A DNA stretch of 64,000 nucleotides from an uncultured Clostridia bacterium. Lineage in GTDB: Bacteria; Bacillota; Clostridia; Christensenellales; CAG-314. The DNA lies in contig CAMRUG010000004.1 of the NCBI GenBank assembly GCA_947053925.1, positions 1 to 64,000 on the forward strand, written 5' to 3'. A program made the translations under genes and the position numbers. The notes under the pieces were generated by a model, which did no database searches, was not told the DNA's origin, and was given only the letters and a program-made list of their open reading frames with translations. Below, one piece after another: positions 47,290 through 56,614 of the stretch (positions are counted from its first letter, which is position 1; each line of letters begins with the position of its first letter).

Positions 47290-48597
47290 ATGGTAAAAGA
47301 TACATTTTCTAACAACACACAAATTACAAACGATATGCTTGCCCAAATACTTGCAACTTTACAGGCGCAGGGAGAGGCAATCAAATCGCTTATGGGCGAA
47401 CAAGCGCCCGCAACAATTATTCAGTCAAACGCGGTATCAAGTCGTGGCAGACGGGCAAAAATGGGCTTCAAATTTACTAAAAAGGAGATAGACATTATGC
47501 CATCAAGATACCAAAACATATTTGCGTGCGGAGACACAATAATACCGTACCGTTACCACAAGGGCGTTTACGAAGTAAACTACCGCCGCAAAGGAATTCA
47601 CATTTATGCTTGCGCAAGCACGATTGAAGAAATGAAACGCCGTTTTTTAGACAAGTTAATGAGAGGAGAACAAGTAAACCACAACAAACCGCAGCGCGCA
47701 GCAACATACAACACACCCAAAACTTACAACAAAACAACCAAACCGCCGCAAGGCATACCGTTTGCTCACTACGTGGACGAGTGGTTGGCGTCCAAGCGTT
47801 TTAACGTTAAGGAAAGCACCTTTAAGGAATACCAACGCGTAGCAGATACGCACTTAAAACGGGATTTTATGGGCGTTACAATGGCGGAGATGACACGCAG
47901 CCGCGTGCAGGAATACTTGTTCGGCTTTGTAGAACAGGAAAAGCACCGCACTGCGGAAAAACTGTCGGTTGCGTTTTCGTGCATTTTCGAACTTGCCGTA
48001 GAGGACAAAGTGGTGGAATCCAACCCGATGAAGAAAATCAAACTTCCCTACGCCGAACGTAAAAAAGGTTCCGCCTTTACCTTGAAGGAGGAAGCGGAAC
48101 TTGTAAACATATGCCGGAAAAATTTGCAGTCCGATTGGGCACACGCGTTTTTAGTGCTGGTGTACTTCGGCTTGCGCAAGTCGGAATTAACCAGCATAAA
48201 AATAAAGGACGAAAACCTAAGTTGTATATCGAGTAAAACCCGTTTGGGTAGGAAGGAAGTTGTTCGCACAATACCCTTTACGCCGGTATTCAAACGCGTA
48301 CTGCCGTATGTGGATTTTAACAGGGCAAAGCGCGCCAATCCCAACACGATGCAAACGGCAATGAGAAAGCATTTCCCTAACCATCACATACACGAACTGC
48401 GCTATACGTTTATAACGCGCTGTAAGGAGTGCGGCGTTGCGGGCGAAGTGGTTATGCAGTGGGACGGGCATTCCTACGACAGGGATGTTGTAACATCGGT
48501 AGTGGACAGAGGCTACACCGACTATTCGCAAGAATTTTTGCAGCGTCAAGCCTTAAAAGTGGATTACGAATTGCCGACACTAAAATACGACGAATAA
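47290..48597 (+). CDS. Tyrosine recombinase/integrase
   Basis: PFAHYVDEWLASKRFNVKESTFKEYQRVADTHLKRDFMG...LVLVYFGLRKSELTSIKIKDEN...HIHELRYTFITRCKECGVAGEVVMQWDGHSYDRDVVTSVVDRGYTDYS. Confidence 0.9.
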   Translation: MVKDTFSNNTQITNDMLAQILATLQAQGEAIKSLMGEQAPATIIQSNAVSSRGRRAKMGFKFTKKEIDIMPSRYQNIFACGDTIIPYRYHKGVYEVNYRRKGIHIYACASTIEEMKRRFLDKLMRGEQVNHNKPQRAATYNTPKTYNKTTKPPQGIPFAHYVDEWLASKRFNVKESTFKEYQRVADTHLKRDFMGVTMAEMTRSRVQEYLFGFVEQEKHRTAEKLSVAFSCIFELAVEDKVVESNPMKKIKLPYAERKKGSAFTLKEEAELVNICRKNLQSDWAHAFLVLVYFGLRKSELTSIKIKDENLSCISSKTRLGRKEVVRTIPFTPVFKRVLPYVDFNRAKRANPNTMQTAMRKHFPNHHIHELRYTFITRCKECGVAGEVVMQWDGHSYDRDVVTSVVDRGYTDYSQEFLQRQALKVDYELPTLKYDE

Positions 48598-48676
48598 CCC
48601 CACAAAATTTACCCACATTTTTATCCCCGTAAATTCCCGCAAAAATTACGGGGTAAAAGATAAAAGTGGTTTAAAA

Positions 48677-48714
48677 AACCTAAAATCTGGCGCAAAAACA
48701 CCAGATTTTAGGTT
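48677..48714. terminator. 14-bp perfect inverted repeat next to the tRNA-Gln 3' end; tRNA terminator on the minus strand
   Basis: AACCTAAAATCTGG cgcaaaaaca CCAGATTTTAGGTT; minus strand continues TTTTTT. Confidence 0.75.
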
Positions 48715-48718
48715 AAAA

Positions 48719-48793
48719 TGGCTAGGGTAGCAGGATTTGAACCTGCGAATGACGGAGTCAGAATCCGTTGCCTTACCGCTTGGCTATACCCCA
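48719..48793 (-). tRNA. tRNA-Gln (anticodon CUG)
   Basis: Reverse complement TGGGGTATAGCCAAGCGGTAAGGCAACGGATTCTGACTCCGTCATTCGCAGGTTCAAATCCTGCTACCCTAGCCA folds as a cloverleaf with loop TTCTGAC. Confidence 0.95.
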
Positions 48794-49010
48794 ATGCAAT
48801 CTATAGTATAAAACTTTTGTTTATTACTGTCAATCTTTTGCGTTAATTTCGTTTGTATTTTATGTTTTAGCCGCGTCTTAGTTATAAATTATTATTTTTA
48901 TATTAGTATATTCTCTTACCCCGCCGCAGGGCGTTTGCTCTTGACAATTAGGTTAATTTATGGTAGATTATATTCAAAATGGAATATTATGTCCGTAAGG
49001 AGATTTCAGT

Positions 49011-49589
49011 ATGAATATCAGACCGTATCAAAAGAAAGATTTCCGTTATGTTCAGGATATATGTATGGCAACGTCATCTTATAAAGACGACGATACGCCC
49101 GTTAACCGCGCCCATTTATGCGCGTTGTACTGCGATTATTATTTGGATAACGAGCCCGAAACGTGTTTTGTCGCTGTAAACGAAGACGATATTCCGATAG
49201 GATACATTTTGTGCGCTGCGGACAGAGAAAATTACGCGGAAATGATGGACGCATATTATCTTCCTCTTGTGCGCAAGCTCGATAGCGGAGAATTTTTCCG
49301 CATTAACGCATTGTCTAAGGTTGAACAGCGTTATGTCCGTCAGGGATATACGGCGCATTTGCATATAGACATTTTGGAAGACTACCAACATCAAGGCATC
49401 GGCACTAAACTTATTGAAACGTTGTTTAATAAACTTACCGAACTTAAAGTAGAAGGCGTATATCTTATTTGTGGAGCAAAAAACGATGCGGCGCGCAGAT
49501 TTTACGAAAAAACGGGCTTTGCGGATATCGACTATATTACGGGCGCGGTAGTTTACGGCAAAAAATTTATTACAGATGACGAACAATAA
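49011..49589 (+). CDS. GNAT family N-acetyltransferase
   Basis: MNIRPYQKKDFRYVQDICMAT...HLHIDILEDYQHQGIGTKLIETLFNKL...GAKNDAARRFYEKTGF. Confidence 0.9.
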   Translation: MNIRPYQKKDFRYVQDICMATSSYKDDDTPVNRAHLCALYCDYYLDNEPETCFVAVNEDDIPIGYILCAADRENYAEMMDAYYLPLVRKLDSGEFFRINALSKVEQRYVRQGYTAHLHIDILEDYQHQGIGTKLIETLFNKLTELKVEGVYLICGAKNDAARRFYEKTGFADIDYITGAVVYGKKFITDDEQ

Positions 49590-49986
49590 TATCGGTTTCG
49601 GAAAAATTCTTACCGAAAAGGAAGCGGCAAGTTTAAATCCGCTTGTACTAGCGTATGTGGGAGACGCGGTGGAAAGTTTGTTTGTCCGCCACCGTTTGGC
49701 TGTTTCTCACGACTTAAAAGCCGGCGAATTGCACAAACTCGCGTCAGATAAAGTAAACGCGCACGAACAGGCAGTTTTGTCCGATAAACTTTTCGATATA
49801 TTATCCGATGACGAAAAATCGGTTTTTCTGCGCGGGCGCAACGGTAAGGCGCATCATAAGGCCAAAAACCAAACGGGCGCGGATTACCGTAAGGCAACAG
49901 GTTTAGAAGCGGTGTTAGGATACTTGTACCTTACGGGCAACAACGAGCGTATAAATCAATTACTGGGCAATTATTATGAAGATTGA
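49576..49986 (+). CDS. mrnC: Mini-ribonuclease III
   Basis: NPLVLAYVGDAVESLFVRHRLAVSHDLKAGELHKLASDKVNAHEQA...RGRNGKAHHKAKNQTGADYRKATGLEAVLGYLYLTG. Confidence 0.92.
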   Translation: MTNNNIGFGKILTEKEAASLNPLVLAYVGDAVESLFVRHRLAVSHDLKAGELHKLASDKVNAHEQAVLSDKLFDILSDDEKSVFLRGRNGKAHHKAKNQTGADYRKATGLEAVLGYLYLTGNNERINQLLGNYYED

Positions 49987-50677
49987 AGGAAGAAACAGCG
50001 TATTCGAAGCGCTTAAATCGGATAGCATAACGGTCAATTCTTTAATGTGCGAAAAAGGCAAATCGGACAGTATTATTTCTTTGGCGCGCAAATCTGGCGT
50101 TAAGGTTACCTTTGTCGACAAAAAGGTATTGGATAAAGAAAGTACAGAAGGCAGGCATCAAGGCTATATTGCCGATGTCGTCGAGTTCGAGTATTGCGAA
50201 GTAGAAGATATTTTAAACGTAAGCAGGCAGCCTTTTATAGTAATACTGGACGGAATTAACGACCCTCACAATTTCGGCAGTATAATCCGTGCGTGCGAAT
50301 GTGCCGGAGTGGACGGAATAATTATCGGCAAAAACAGACAGGTTGCCGTAACCGATACGGTTGTGCGCTGTTCGGCAGGCGCTGTGTCGCACGTTAAAAT
50401 TGCGCGCGTAACAAACGTAAATAACGCTATCAAACAACTAAAAGACAATAACGTTTGGGTGTATGCTTTGGATATGGACGGGGAAGAAATTACCGCTGTC
50501 AATTTAAAAGGCGCGGTTGCAATAGTCGTCGGCGGCGAAGGAAACGGCGTATCTCAATACGCTCGTACACTGTCCGACGGTATAATTTCCCTTAAACTCA
50601 AAGGAAAAGTCAATTCACTAAACGCTTCCGTCGCTTGCGGAATTGCGTTGTACGAAGTAGTACGTCAGCGGGGATAA
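49976..50677 (+). CDS. rlmB: 23S rRNA (guanosine-2'-O)-methyltransferase RlmB (TrmH family)
   Basis: MKIEGRNSVFEALKS...VILDGINDPHNFGSIIRACECAGVDGIII...VVGGEGNGVSQYARTLSDGIISLKLKGKVNSLNASVACGIALYE. Confidence 0.93.
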   Translation: MKIEGRNSVFEALKSDSITVNSLMCEKGKSDSIISLARKSGVKVTFVDKKVLDKESTEGRHQGYIADVVEFEYCEVEDILNVSRQPFIVILDGINDPHNFGSIIRACECAGVDGIIIGKNRQVAVTDTVVRCSAGAVSHVKIARVTNVNNAIKQLKDNNVWVYALDMDGEEITAVNLKGAVAIVVGGEGNGVSQYARTLSDGIISLKLKGKVNSLNASVACGIALYEVVRQRG

Positions 50678-50680
50678 ATT

Positions 50681-51223
50681 TTGGATAAAATTATAGAACA
50701 GGCTAAATGCGGCAACCAACTTGCAATAGAACAGATATCGGCGCAGTACAAGGGACTTATTCGATCTTACGCCAACAAGTTTTATCTTGTCGGCGGCGAC
50801 AAAGAAGATTTACTGCAGGAAGGTATGTTGGGGTTGTATTTTGCGGTAATAAACTACGACGAAGAAAAGGGAAGTTTCCCCGCTTTTGTAGAATTGTGCG
50901 TGTTACGTCAGATACTGGACGCTGTTAAGCGCGATAACGGCGCAAAAAACAAGCCGTTATATAATTACGTCGATATAGACGAAGTGCGTAACGTAATTAC
51001 GGATTCGTCTACTCCGCTGGAAAATCTGCTGCGTAAAGAACACGCCGAAAGAGTAGCGCAAATAATCGAAACCAAATTAACTCCTACCGAAAAACAGGTA
51101 ATCAAACTTTTTTCGGAAGGGTACAGTTACGAAGACATATCGGAAAAATTAGGAAAAAGTTACAAGGCGGTAGACGGCGCGCTTCAACGCGCCCGCAAAA
51201 AACTGTTGGTAACTAAGGAGTAG
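50681..51223 (+). CDS. sigH: RNA polymerase sigma factor (SigH-like)
   Basis: GDKEDLLQEGMLGLYFAVINYDEEKGSFPAFVELCVLRQILDAVKR...LTPTEKQVIKLFSEGYSYEDISEKLGKSYKAVDGALQRARKKL; TTG start; mrnC-rlmB-sigH synteny. Confidence 0.8.
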   Translation: MDKIIEQAKCGNQLAIEQISAQYKGLIRSYANKFYLVGGDKEDLLQEGMLGLYFAVINYDEEKGSFPAFVELCVLRQILDAVKRDNGAKNKPLYNYVDIDEVRNVITDSSTPLENLLRKEHAERVAQIIETKLTPTEKQVIKLFSEGYSYEDISEKLGKSYKAVDGALQRARKKLLVTKE

Positions 51224-51225
51224 AA

Positions 51226-52722
51226 ATGAATTACGTTGCATTATACCGTAAATACCGTCCGCAGATTTTTGACGACGTTATAGGGCAAGACCATATAATA
51301 AATACTTTGCGTAACCAAATATTAAAGGACAAGGTGTCTCACGCCTATCTGTTTACGGGTACCCGCGGAACGGGTAAAACGACCACGGCAAAAATTTTCG
51401 CCCGTGCGGTAAACTGTTCCGATGCCAAACAGCATAACGGCAATCCCTGCGGCAAATGCGCCGTTTGCAAGGACGCAGGACAAGCTAATCTCGATATTAT
51501 CGAAATGGACGCCGCAAGCAATAACGGCGTGGATTATGCAAGAGATATCCGCGAAAAAGTACAGTTTCCGCCTATTAACGGCAAATACAAAGTGTATATA
51601 ATCGACGAGGTTCATATGCTGTCGCAGGGTGCGTTTAACGCCTTGCTAAAAACACTGGAGGAGCCTCCCGCTCACGCGCTGTTTATTTTGTGTACGACCG
51701 AAGTTCACAAAATTCCCGCAACGATTTTGTCCCGTTGTATGCGTTTTGATTTCAGGCTTGTGCCTACTGCTACGCTTGCCGAACATATTGCAAAAATCTA
51801 CGATAAAGAAGGCAAAAAATACGAAAAGGAAGCGGTATTTTCAATTGCGCAGGCGGGCGAAGGAAGCGTCAGAGACAGCGTTTCGATAGCGGACAGATGC
51901 CTGTCGGTATCGAGCGGTAAACTGACTTATAACGACGTTTTGCAGGTATTGGGAGTGTCTTCTAAAAACAGCGTTTCGGCTTTGTGCGACGCTATTTTAG
52001 ATGCAAGGGTAGGCGATATACTTACAGAAATAAACAATGCCGTAAACAGCGGTAAGGACGTTGCCCGTCTTTCCAAAGACGTATCGCTTTATATGCGCGA
52101 CTTGCTGATGGTAAAGGAGTGCGCAAATGCAAATGCGGCGCTGTGCTTGCCTTCCGACGCTTACGAAAAACTTGTAAGAACGGCAGAAAAAATTACTCTT
52201 AAAAAACTTCTTTATGCAATAGACGTATTTGTTGGTCTGGATAGTAAGTTGAAATATGCCCTGTCTCCGCTTGTAACGCTGGAAGCCGCGGCATTAAAAG
52301 TTGCCTGTAGCTCCGGCGAAGTGGACGTTGACGGGTTGGATAAGCGTATAACGCGTTTAGAACAGTTGCCGCAAAATATTTCGGCGGAAAACCAAAGCGT
52401 ATTTATCGTTGACAAACGCAATGCAAAATCAATTTGGAAAGGCGTAAAACTGTCGCTGTCAGGTAAAAATATGCCGCTGTTAAGCGGTGTATGGAGCGAA
52501 GTGCGCGTTAATTTCGATCAGGATAACAGTTTTATCGTTACGGCACCCAAAGGCGCATATATGCTTATCGATATGGAATATAAGCAGATTTTGTTAAAGG
52601 AAATTTCCAAGTTTTGCGACAATAGCGTAACTTTTGTGTGCGAAGAAAAAATAAGCGAAAGCGACCTTGACAGACAACTTAAAAATTTGGGCAGAGATGT
52701 CCGCTTTGATACAAAAAAATAA
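51226..52722 (+). CDS. dnaX: DNA polymerase III subunit gamma/tau
   Basis: MNYVALYRKYRPQIFDDVIGQDHIINTLRNQI...TGTRGTGKTTTAKIFARAVNC. Confidence 0.95.
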   Translation: MNYVALYRKYRPQIFDDVIGQDHIINTLRNQILKDKVSHAYLFTGTRGTGKTTTAKIFARAVNCSDAKQHNGNPCGKCAVCKDAGQANLDIIEMDAASNNGVDYARDIREKVQFPPINGKYKVYIIDEVHMLSQGAFNALLKTLEEPPAHALFILCTTEVHKIPATILSRCMRFDFRLVPTATLAEHIAKIYDKEGKKYEKEAVFSIAQAGEGSVRDSVSIADRCLSVSSGKLTYNDVLQVLGVSSKNSVSALCDAILDARVGDILTEINNAVNSGKDVARLSKDVSLYMRDLLMVKECANANAALCLPSDAYEKLVRTAEKITLKKLLYAIDVFVGLDSKLKYALSPLVTLEAAALKVACSSGEVDVDGLDKRITRLEQLPQNISAENQSVFIVDKRNAKSIWKGVKLSLSGKNMPLLSGVWSEVRVNFDQDNSFIVTAPKGAYMLIDMEYKQILLKEISKFCDNSVTFVCEEKISESDLDRQLKNLGRDVRFDTKK

Positions 52723-52740
52723 ACAGGGAGATATATTGTT

Positions 52741-53097
52741 ATGGGAAATAAATACGGTTATAATGGTGCAGGCGGAAACGGCGGCGGCTTTGGCGGCGGC
52801 GGAATGCAAAACTTGATGAAACAAGCTCAGCAAATGCAGCAAAAGTTGGCGGAAGCGCAGCAGCAGTTGGAAGAATTGGAAGTTACGGGCAGCGCAAGCG
52901 GCGGAATGGTGCAGGTTACGGTCAACGGCAAAAAGACGGTTTTGTCGGTTAACATAAAACCCGAAGCGTGCGACCCCGACGACGCGGAAATGCTGGAAGA
53001 CCTTGTTATGGCGGCAATCTCCGATGCGTATTCTAAGGCGCAGGAAGAAGAAGACAGAATTATGGCTCCCTTTGCCGCAATGAAAGGACTTTTATAA
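52741..53097 (+). CDS. YbaB/EbfC family nucleoid-associated protein
   Basis: NLMKQAQQMQQKLAEAQQQLEELEVTGSASGGMVQVTVNGKKTVLSVNIKPE; between dnaX and recR. Confidence 0.93.
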   Translation: MGNKYGYNGAGGNGGGFGGGGMQNLMKQAQQMQQKLAEAQQQLEELEVTGSASGGMVQVTVNGKKTVLSVNIKPEACDPDDAEMLEDLVMAAISDAYSKAQEEEDRIMAPFAAMKGLL

Positions 53098-53098
53098 T

Positions 53099-53689
53099 AT
53101 GCCTAATTATATCGAGCCTATCGAAAAACTTATCCGTCAGTTGACCAAACTTCCGGGTGTAGGTTCTAAAACTGCACAGAGGTACGCTCTGACGGTATTG
53201 TCGATGTCTGACGAAGAGGCGAAGGCATTTGCCGAAGCGGTAATCGACGCTAAGGAAAACGTTAAAATTTGTTCCGTTTGCGGTAACTATACGGACAAAG
53301 ACCCTTGCCATATTTGCAACACGCGCGATAATTCGGTTATTTGCGTGGTGCAGGAGGCCAAGGACGTACTGGCTATCGAAAGATTGGGAGAATACAAGGG
53401 CGTTTATCACGTTTTGGGAGGAGTATTAAATCCGCTCAAAGGTATAGGACGCGACGATTTGCGTTTTGCCGAGTTGTTCAAGCGTTTGGCAGGCAACGTC
53501 AGCGAAGTTATTCTTGCCACCGATACGTCGGCAGAAGGCGAAGCCACGGCAACTTACATAGCGCGGTACGTCAAACAGTACGGCGTAAAGGTAACGCGTC
53601 TTGCTCAGGGGATTTCTATCGGGAGCGAATTGCAATATGCGGACGAGGTTACTTTGTCGCGCGCATTTACCAACCGTAAGGAACTGTGA
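53099..53689 (+). CDS. recR: Recombination protein RecR
   Basis: IEKLIRQLTKLPGVGSKTAQRYALTVL...CSVCGNYTDKDPCHIC...YHVLGGVLNPLKGIG. Confidence 0.95.
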   Translation: MPNYIEPIEKLIRQLTKLPGVGSKTAQRYALTVLSMSDEEAKAFAEAVIDAKENVKICSVCGNYTDKDPCHICNTRDNSVICVVQEAKDVLAIERLGEYKGVYHVLGGVLNPLKGIGRDDLRFAELFKRLAGNVSEVILATDTSAEGEATATYIARYVKQYGVKVTRLAQGISIGSELQYADEVTLSRAFTNRKEL

Positions 53690-53738
53690 ACTACGCTATA
53701 TGTCTAATGCCGCAGAGTTTTGGTGCGGTAAGATAATT

Positions 53739-53987
53739 ATGAGATTAGATAAATTTTTAAAAGTATCGCGTATATTAAAACGGCGTACTGTCGCGCAAGA
53801 TGCGGCAAACGGCGGAAAAGTGGACGTGAACGGACGTCCTGCAAAGCCTGCTTGTCAACTTAAAGTGGGCGATTTGGTGCGCGTGCATTTTGCTACGGCA
53901 GACCTTACTTTCAGAGTTAAAATGCTCAAAGAAACTGTCAAAAAAGACGAGGCCGCCGATATGTATGAAATTGTAATTGACGAATAA
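53739..53987 (+). CDS. S4-domain RNA-binding protein (RqcP/Hsp15-like)
   Basis: MRLDKFLKVSRILKRRTVAQDAANGGKVDVNGRPAKPACQLKVGDLVRVHF. Confidence 0.85.
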   Translation: MRLDKFLKVSRILKRRTVAQDAANGGKVDVNGRPAKPACQLKVGDLVRVHFATADLTFRVKMLKETVKKDEAADMYEIVIDE

Positions 53988-55048
53988 TGAAAAGCGCAAT
54001 AATAGTAGCCGCAGGAAGTTCGACTCGATTCGGCGGTAATAAACTGAACGAAAAAATAGCAGGTAAAACCGTACTTGAACGCTCGGTGGATATTTTCCGC
54101 GGAATTTCAGACGAAATAATCGTTGTAGGCGATTACGAAATAGAGGGCGCAGTATGCGTTAAAGGCGGCGCAACGCGGTTCGATTCGGTATTAAACGGAC
54201 TTAACGCGGTATCGGAGAACTGCGATATCGTAGCAATACACGACGGCGCGCGCCCGTATGCTTCTAAGCAACTGGTACTTAACCTGTTTGCCGAGTGCGA
54301 GCAGTACGGCAGCGCAGTGCCATCCTTGCCTATAACGGATACGGTTTGGCGCAAAACGCAGGGCGGACTCTCTCAGCCTAAACGCGACGATTTGCTTTCC
54401 GTTCAAACGCCGCAGGTGTTTTCCTGCTCAAAACTCCGTTACGCTTTTGCGAACGCTGACCGTAAATATACGGACGAAAGCGGTTTGTTTTACGTAACGT
54501 ACGGAGAGGTGCATTTTGTTGACGGCGAACGCGGCAATATCAAAATAACGTACAAGGACGATTTGCCCGATTACAGGGTGGGCGTAGGCTTTGACGTTCA
54601 CGCTTTTACGGAAGGACAAGGCGTAATTCTCGGCGGAGTAACAATCCCGTTTGATAAAAAGTTACAGGGACATTCCGACGCCGACGTACTGTGCCACGCA
54701 ATTTCCGACGCCGTATTGTCCGCTTCCGACAACAAGGATATCGGACATCAATTTCCTGATACCGACTCCAAATATAAGGGCGCAAACAGTATGCAGTTGC
54801 TTGCTGCTTGCGTTGATTTGGTAAATAAACGCGGATATTGTGTAGTAAATGTTTCGGCAGTGATTATTTGTCAGTTGCCTAAAATGTCGCCGTATATCGA
54901 TTCGATGTCGGCTAGTTTGGCAAACGTATTAAAGACAGACAAAACCTGCGTAAACTTGTCTGCAACTACAACCGAACATTTGGGCGCGCTCGGCAACGGC
55001 GACGGCATAGCGGTACAGGCACAGGCTTTGCTTAGAAGAATAAATTGA
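53987..55048 (+). CDS. ispDF: Bifunctional IspD/IspF
   Basis: MKSAIIVAAGSSTRFGGNKLNEKIAGKTVLERSVDIF... then GVGFDVHAFTEGQGVILGGVTIPFDKKLQGHSDADVLCHAISDAVLSAS in one ORF. Confidence 0.92.
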   Translation: MKSAIIVAAGSSTRFGGNKLNEKIAGKTVLERSVDIFRGISDEIIVVGDYEIEGAVCVKGGATRFDSVLNGLNAVSENCDIVAIHDGARPYASKQLVLNLFAECEQYGSAVPSLPITDTVWRKTQGGLSQPKRDDLLSVQTPQVFSCSKLRYAFANADRKYTDESGLFYVTYGEVHFVDGERGNIKITYKDDLPDYRVGVGFDVHAFTEGQGVILGGVTIPFDKKLQGHSDADVLCHAISDAVLSASDNKDIGHQFPDTDSKYKGANSMQLLAACVDLVNKRGYCVVNVSAVIICQLPKMSPYIDSMSASLANVLKTDKTCVNLSATTTEHLGALGNGDGIAVQAQALLRRIN

Positions 55049-55085
55049 AAGGTTAATTTTTAATAAATTAGAACAGAGGTTATAT

Positions 55086-55598
55086 ATGAAAATTAAAGAT
55101 AAGAAGATTGTCTGTTTGGTAATATTAGGCGTATCGATAGTGTCGTTGCTTTCTGCTATTGTTTCAGGTTTTGTTGCAGGAATAGTAGATTTAGCGAGCG
55201 ATATAAAATATTTAATAAAAGAGGGAAGTTCATCTTATATGTTGCTTTCTATTGCCACTTTGTTGCAAGTATTCTGCGGTGCGGCGTTTGCGGCGGTATT
55301 TTTCTTTTGTAAAAAGAAACGCAATGTAGTAAATATAGTACTTTCTGCGACTCTTGCGGGATTGTTCTTTATTTTTAATACGGTATTCGGAATTATAGAT
55401 TATTTTTCCGGTGCTTACAACTCTTGCATGTCATACATTTCAATTTGTCTTACCTTAATCGTTTCATCTGTAATTATGATTGTGTCGGACAGACTTGTAA
55501 GAAAATATAACGCAGATATTGCTGAAGCAATGGTAAATCCGCAAAACGGTCAGCCGAATTTAAATAACGGAAGTTCAGATTCTGACAAAAACAATTAA
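55086..55598 (+). CDS. Hypothetical membrane protein
   Basis: 170-aa ORF with multiple hydrophobic segments. Confidence 0.6.
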   Translation: MKIKDKKIVCLVILGVSIVSLLSAIVSGFVAGIVDLASDIKYLIKEGSSSYMLLSIATLLQVFCGAAFAAVFFFCKKKRNVVNIVLSATLAGLFFIFNTVFGIIDYFSGAYNSCMSYISICLTLIVSSVIMIVSDRLVRKYNADIAEAMVNPQNGQPNLNNGSSDSDKNN

Positions 55599-55617
55599 AA
55601 GTAATAATATGTAAAAA

Positions 55618-55650
55618 CAGCGTCGTTTTAGTTTTCGACGCTGTTTTTGT
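55618..55650 (+). terminator. Rho-independent terminator
   Basis: CAGCGTCGttttagttttCGACGCTGTTTTT. Confidence 0.8.
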
Positions 55651-55860
55651 ATGCCGATTTGTTCATAATTACTCCGCGGAGAGCGTCCGAACCCGACAAA
55701 GCGTTATTAAGAGCAAACAAACCGTTTGCCGTTTTGACCTTAAAATGTCGGGTAGAGTATAATTCTCTATTTCACAAAAATAGTATTTCTTTGCCTTTTG
55801 AAGAGGCTTTTAAACAAAGATTTTTTTATTGTCGATTCGAGGCGCGGAACAGGATTTGCT

Positions 55861-56361
55861 TTAATCGGAATAAGTTTTTAACATTTCTTTCAGTTTTTCA
55901 AGATGCAATTCTTCGTCTATAATAATGCGCTGAATGATTGCTTCAACCTGTTCGTTCTCGAGAATAAACAGCATTTTTTTGTATGTGGCTATTGCTTCCA
56001 ACTCTCCGCCTATATCGTCCATAAGCATTTTTTGCGGAGTTTTGGACTGCGATACTGTTGACGTACTAAAGTAGGTGCGCGTGTTAGGGCATTGAATGAA
56101 TTTTGGGTCTACGCCGAGTTTAAGCATTGCTTCTCCCAAAATGTCCAAATGTTTCATTTCGGCTATCGCTATACCCATCAAGGTGTCGGCGTAATCTTTG
56201 TTAATGTCTCCGAAATAAAAGTGGTGGTATGTATACTGCAAAATTGCCGTCAATTCGCTTTTGAGCGTTGCGTAAGCAAAAGATATTATTTGTCCGCTGC
56301 GCACGTCTTTTACTAAATATTCTGTTGACGGATACGGAAGATTGGCTATAAGCGGTTTCAT
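55861..56361 (-). CDS. Ferritin-like/rubrerythrin-type di-iron protein
   Basis: AYATLKSELTAILQYTYHHFYFGD...IAIAEMKHLDILGEAMLKLG...IGGELEAIATYKKML...IIIDEELHLEKLKEML (ExxH pattern). Confidence 0.75.
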   Translation of the reverse strand: MKPLIANLPYPSTEYLVKDVRSGQIISFAYATLKSELTAILQYTYHHFYFGDINKDYADTLMGIAIAEMKHLDILGEAMLKLGVDPKFIQCPNTRTYFSTSTVSQSKTPQKMLMDDIGGELEAIATYKKMLFILENEQVEAIIQRIIIDEELHLEKLKEMLKTYSD

Positions 56362-56614
56362 AAATTCTCCTTATTGTCTGCTTCAATGTATGCGGTATTT
56401 TACGGCGTTGTTAATATTATTTATATCGTTTTTTGTCTGACGCGCAATGTAATTAAATTCTGATTTTTCAATGCGTTAGTCTTGCACAGAATCGGAAGTT
56501 GTCTGTATTTACGGAGTCCTTTGTGATTTTGAATAAAACACAAAATTATCAAGCGGCGGCAAATTTATGCAAATTGCAGTGTCGCAAATACTTTTTGACG
56601 CATATTGTGTTTGT

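Larger units (their letters stand above)
18873..48720. mobile_element. ~30 kb integrative mobilizable element at tRNA-Gln carrying a defence island
   Basis: Integrase gene abuts the tRNA-Gln 3' end; MobL-like relaxase; shared end motifs at about 18.99-19.15 kb and 48.60-48.72 kb; AT-rich cargo. Exact attL not proven. Confidence 0.7.

Noticed and set aside
19000-48700. CRISPR array or cas genes in the island
   Set aside because: No regularly spaced identical repeats or Cas motifs were seen while reading the region.
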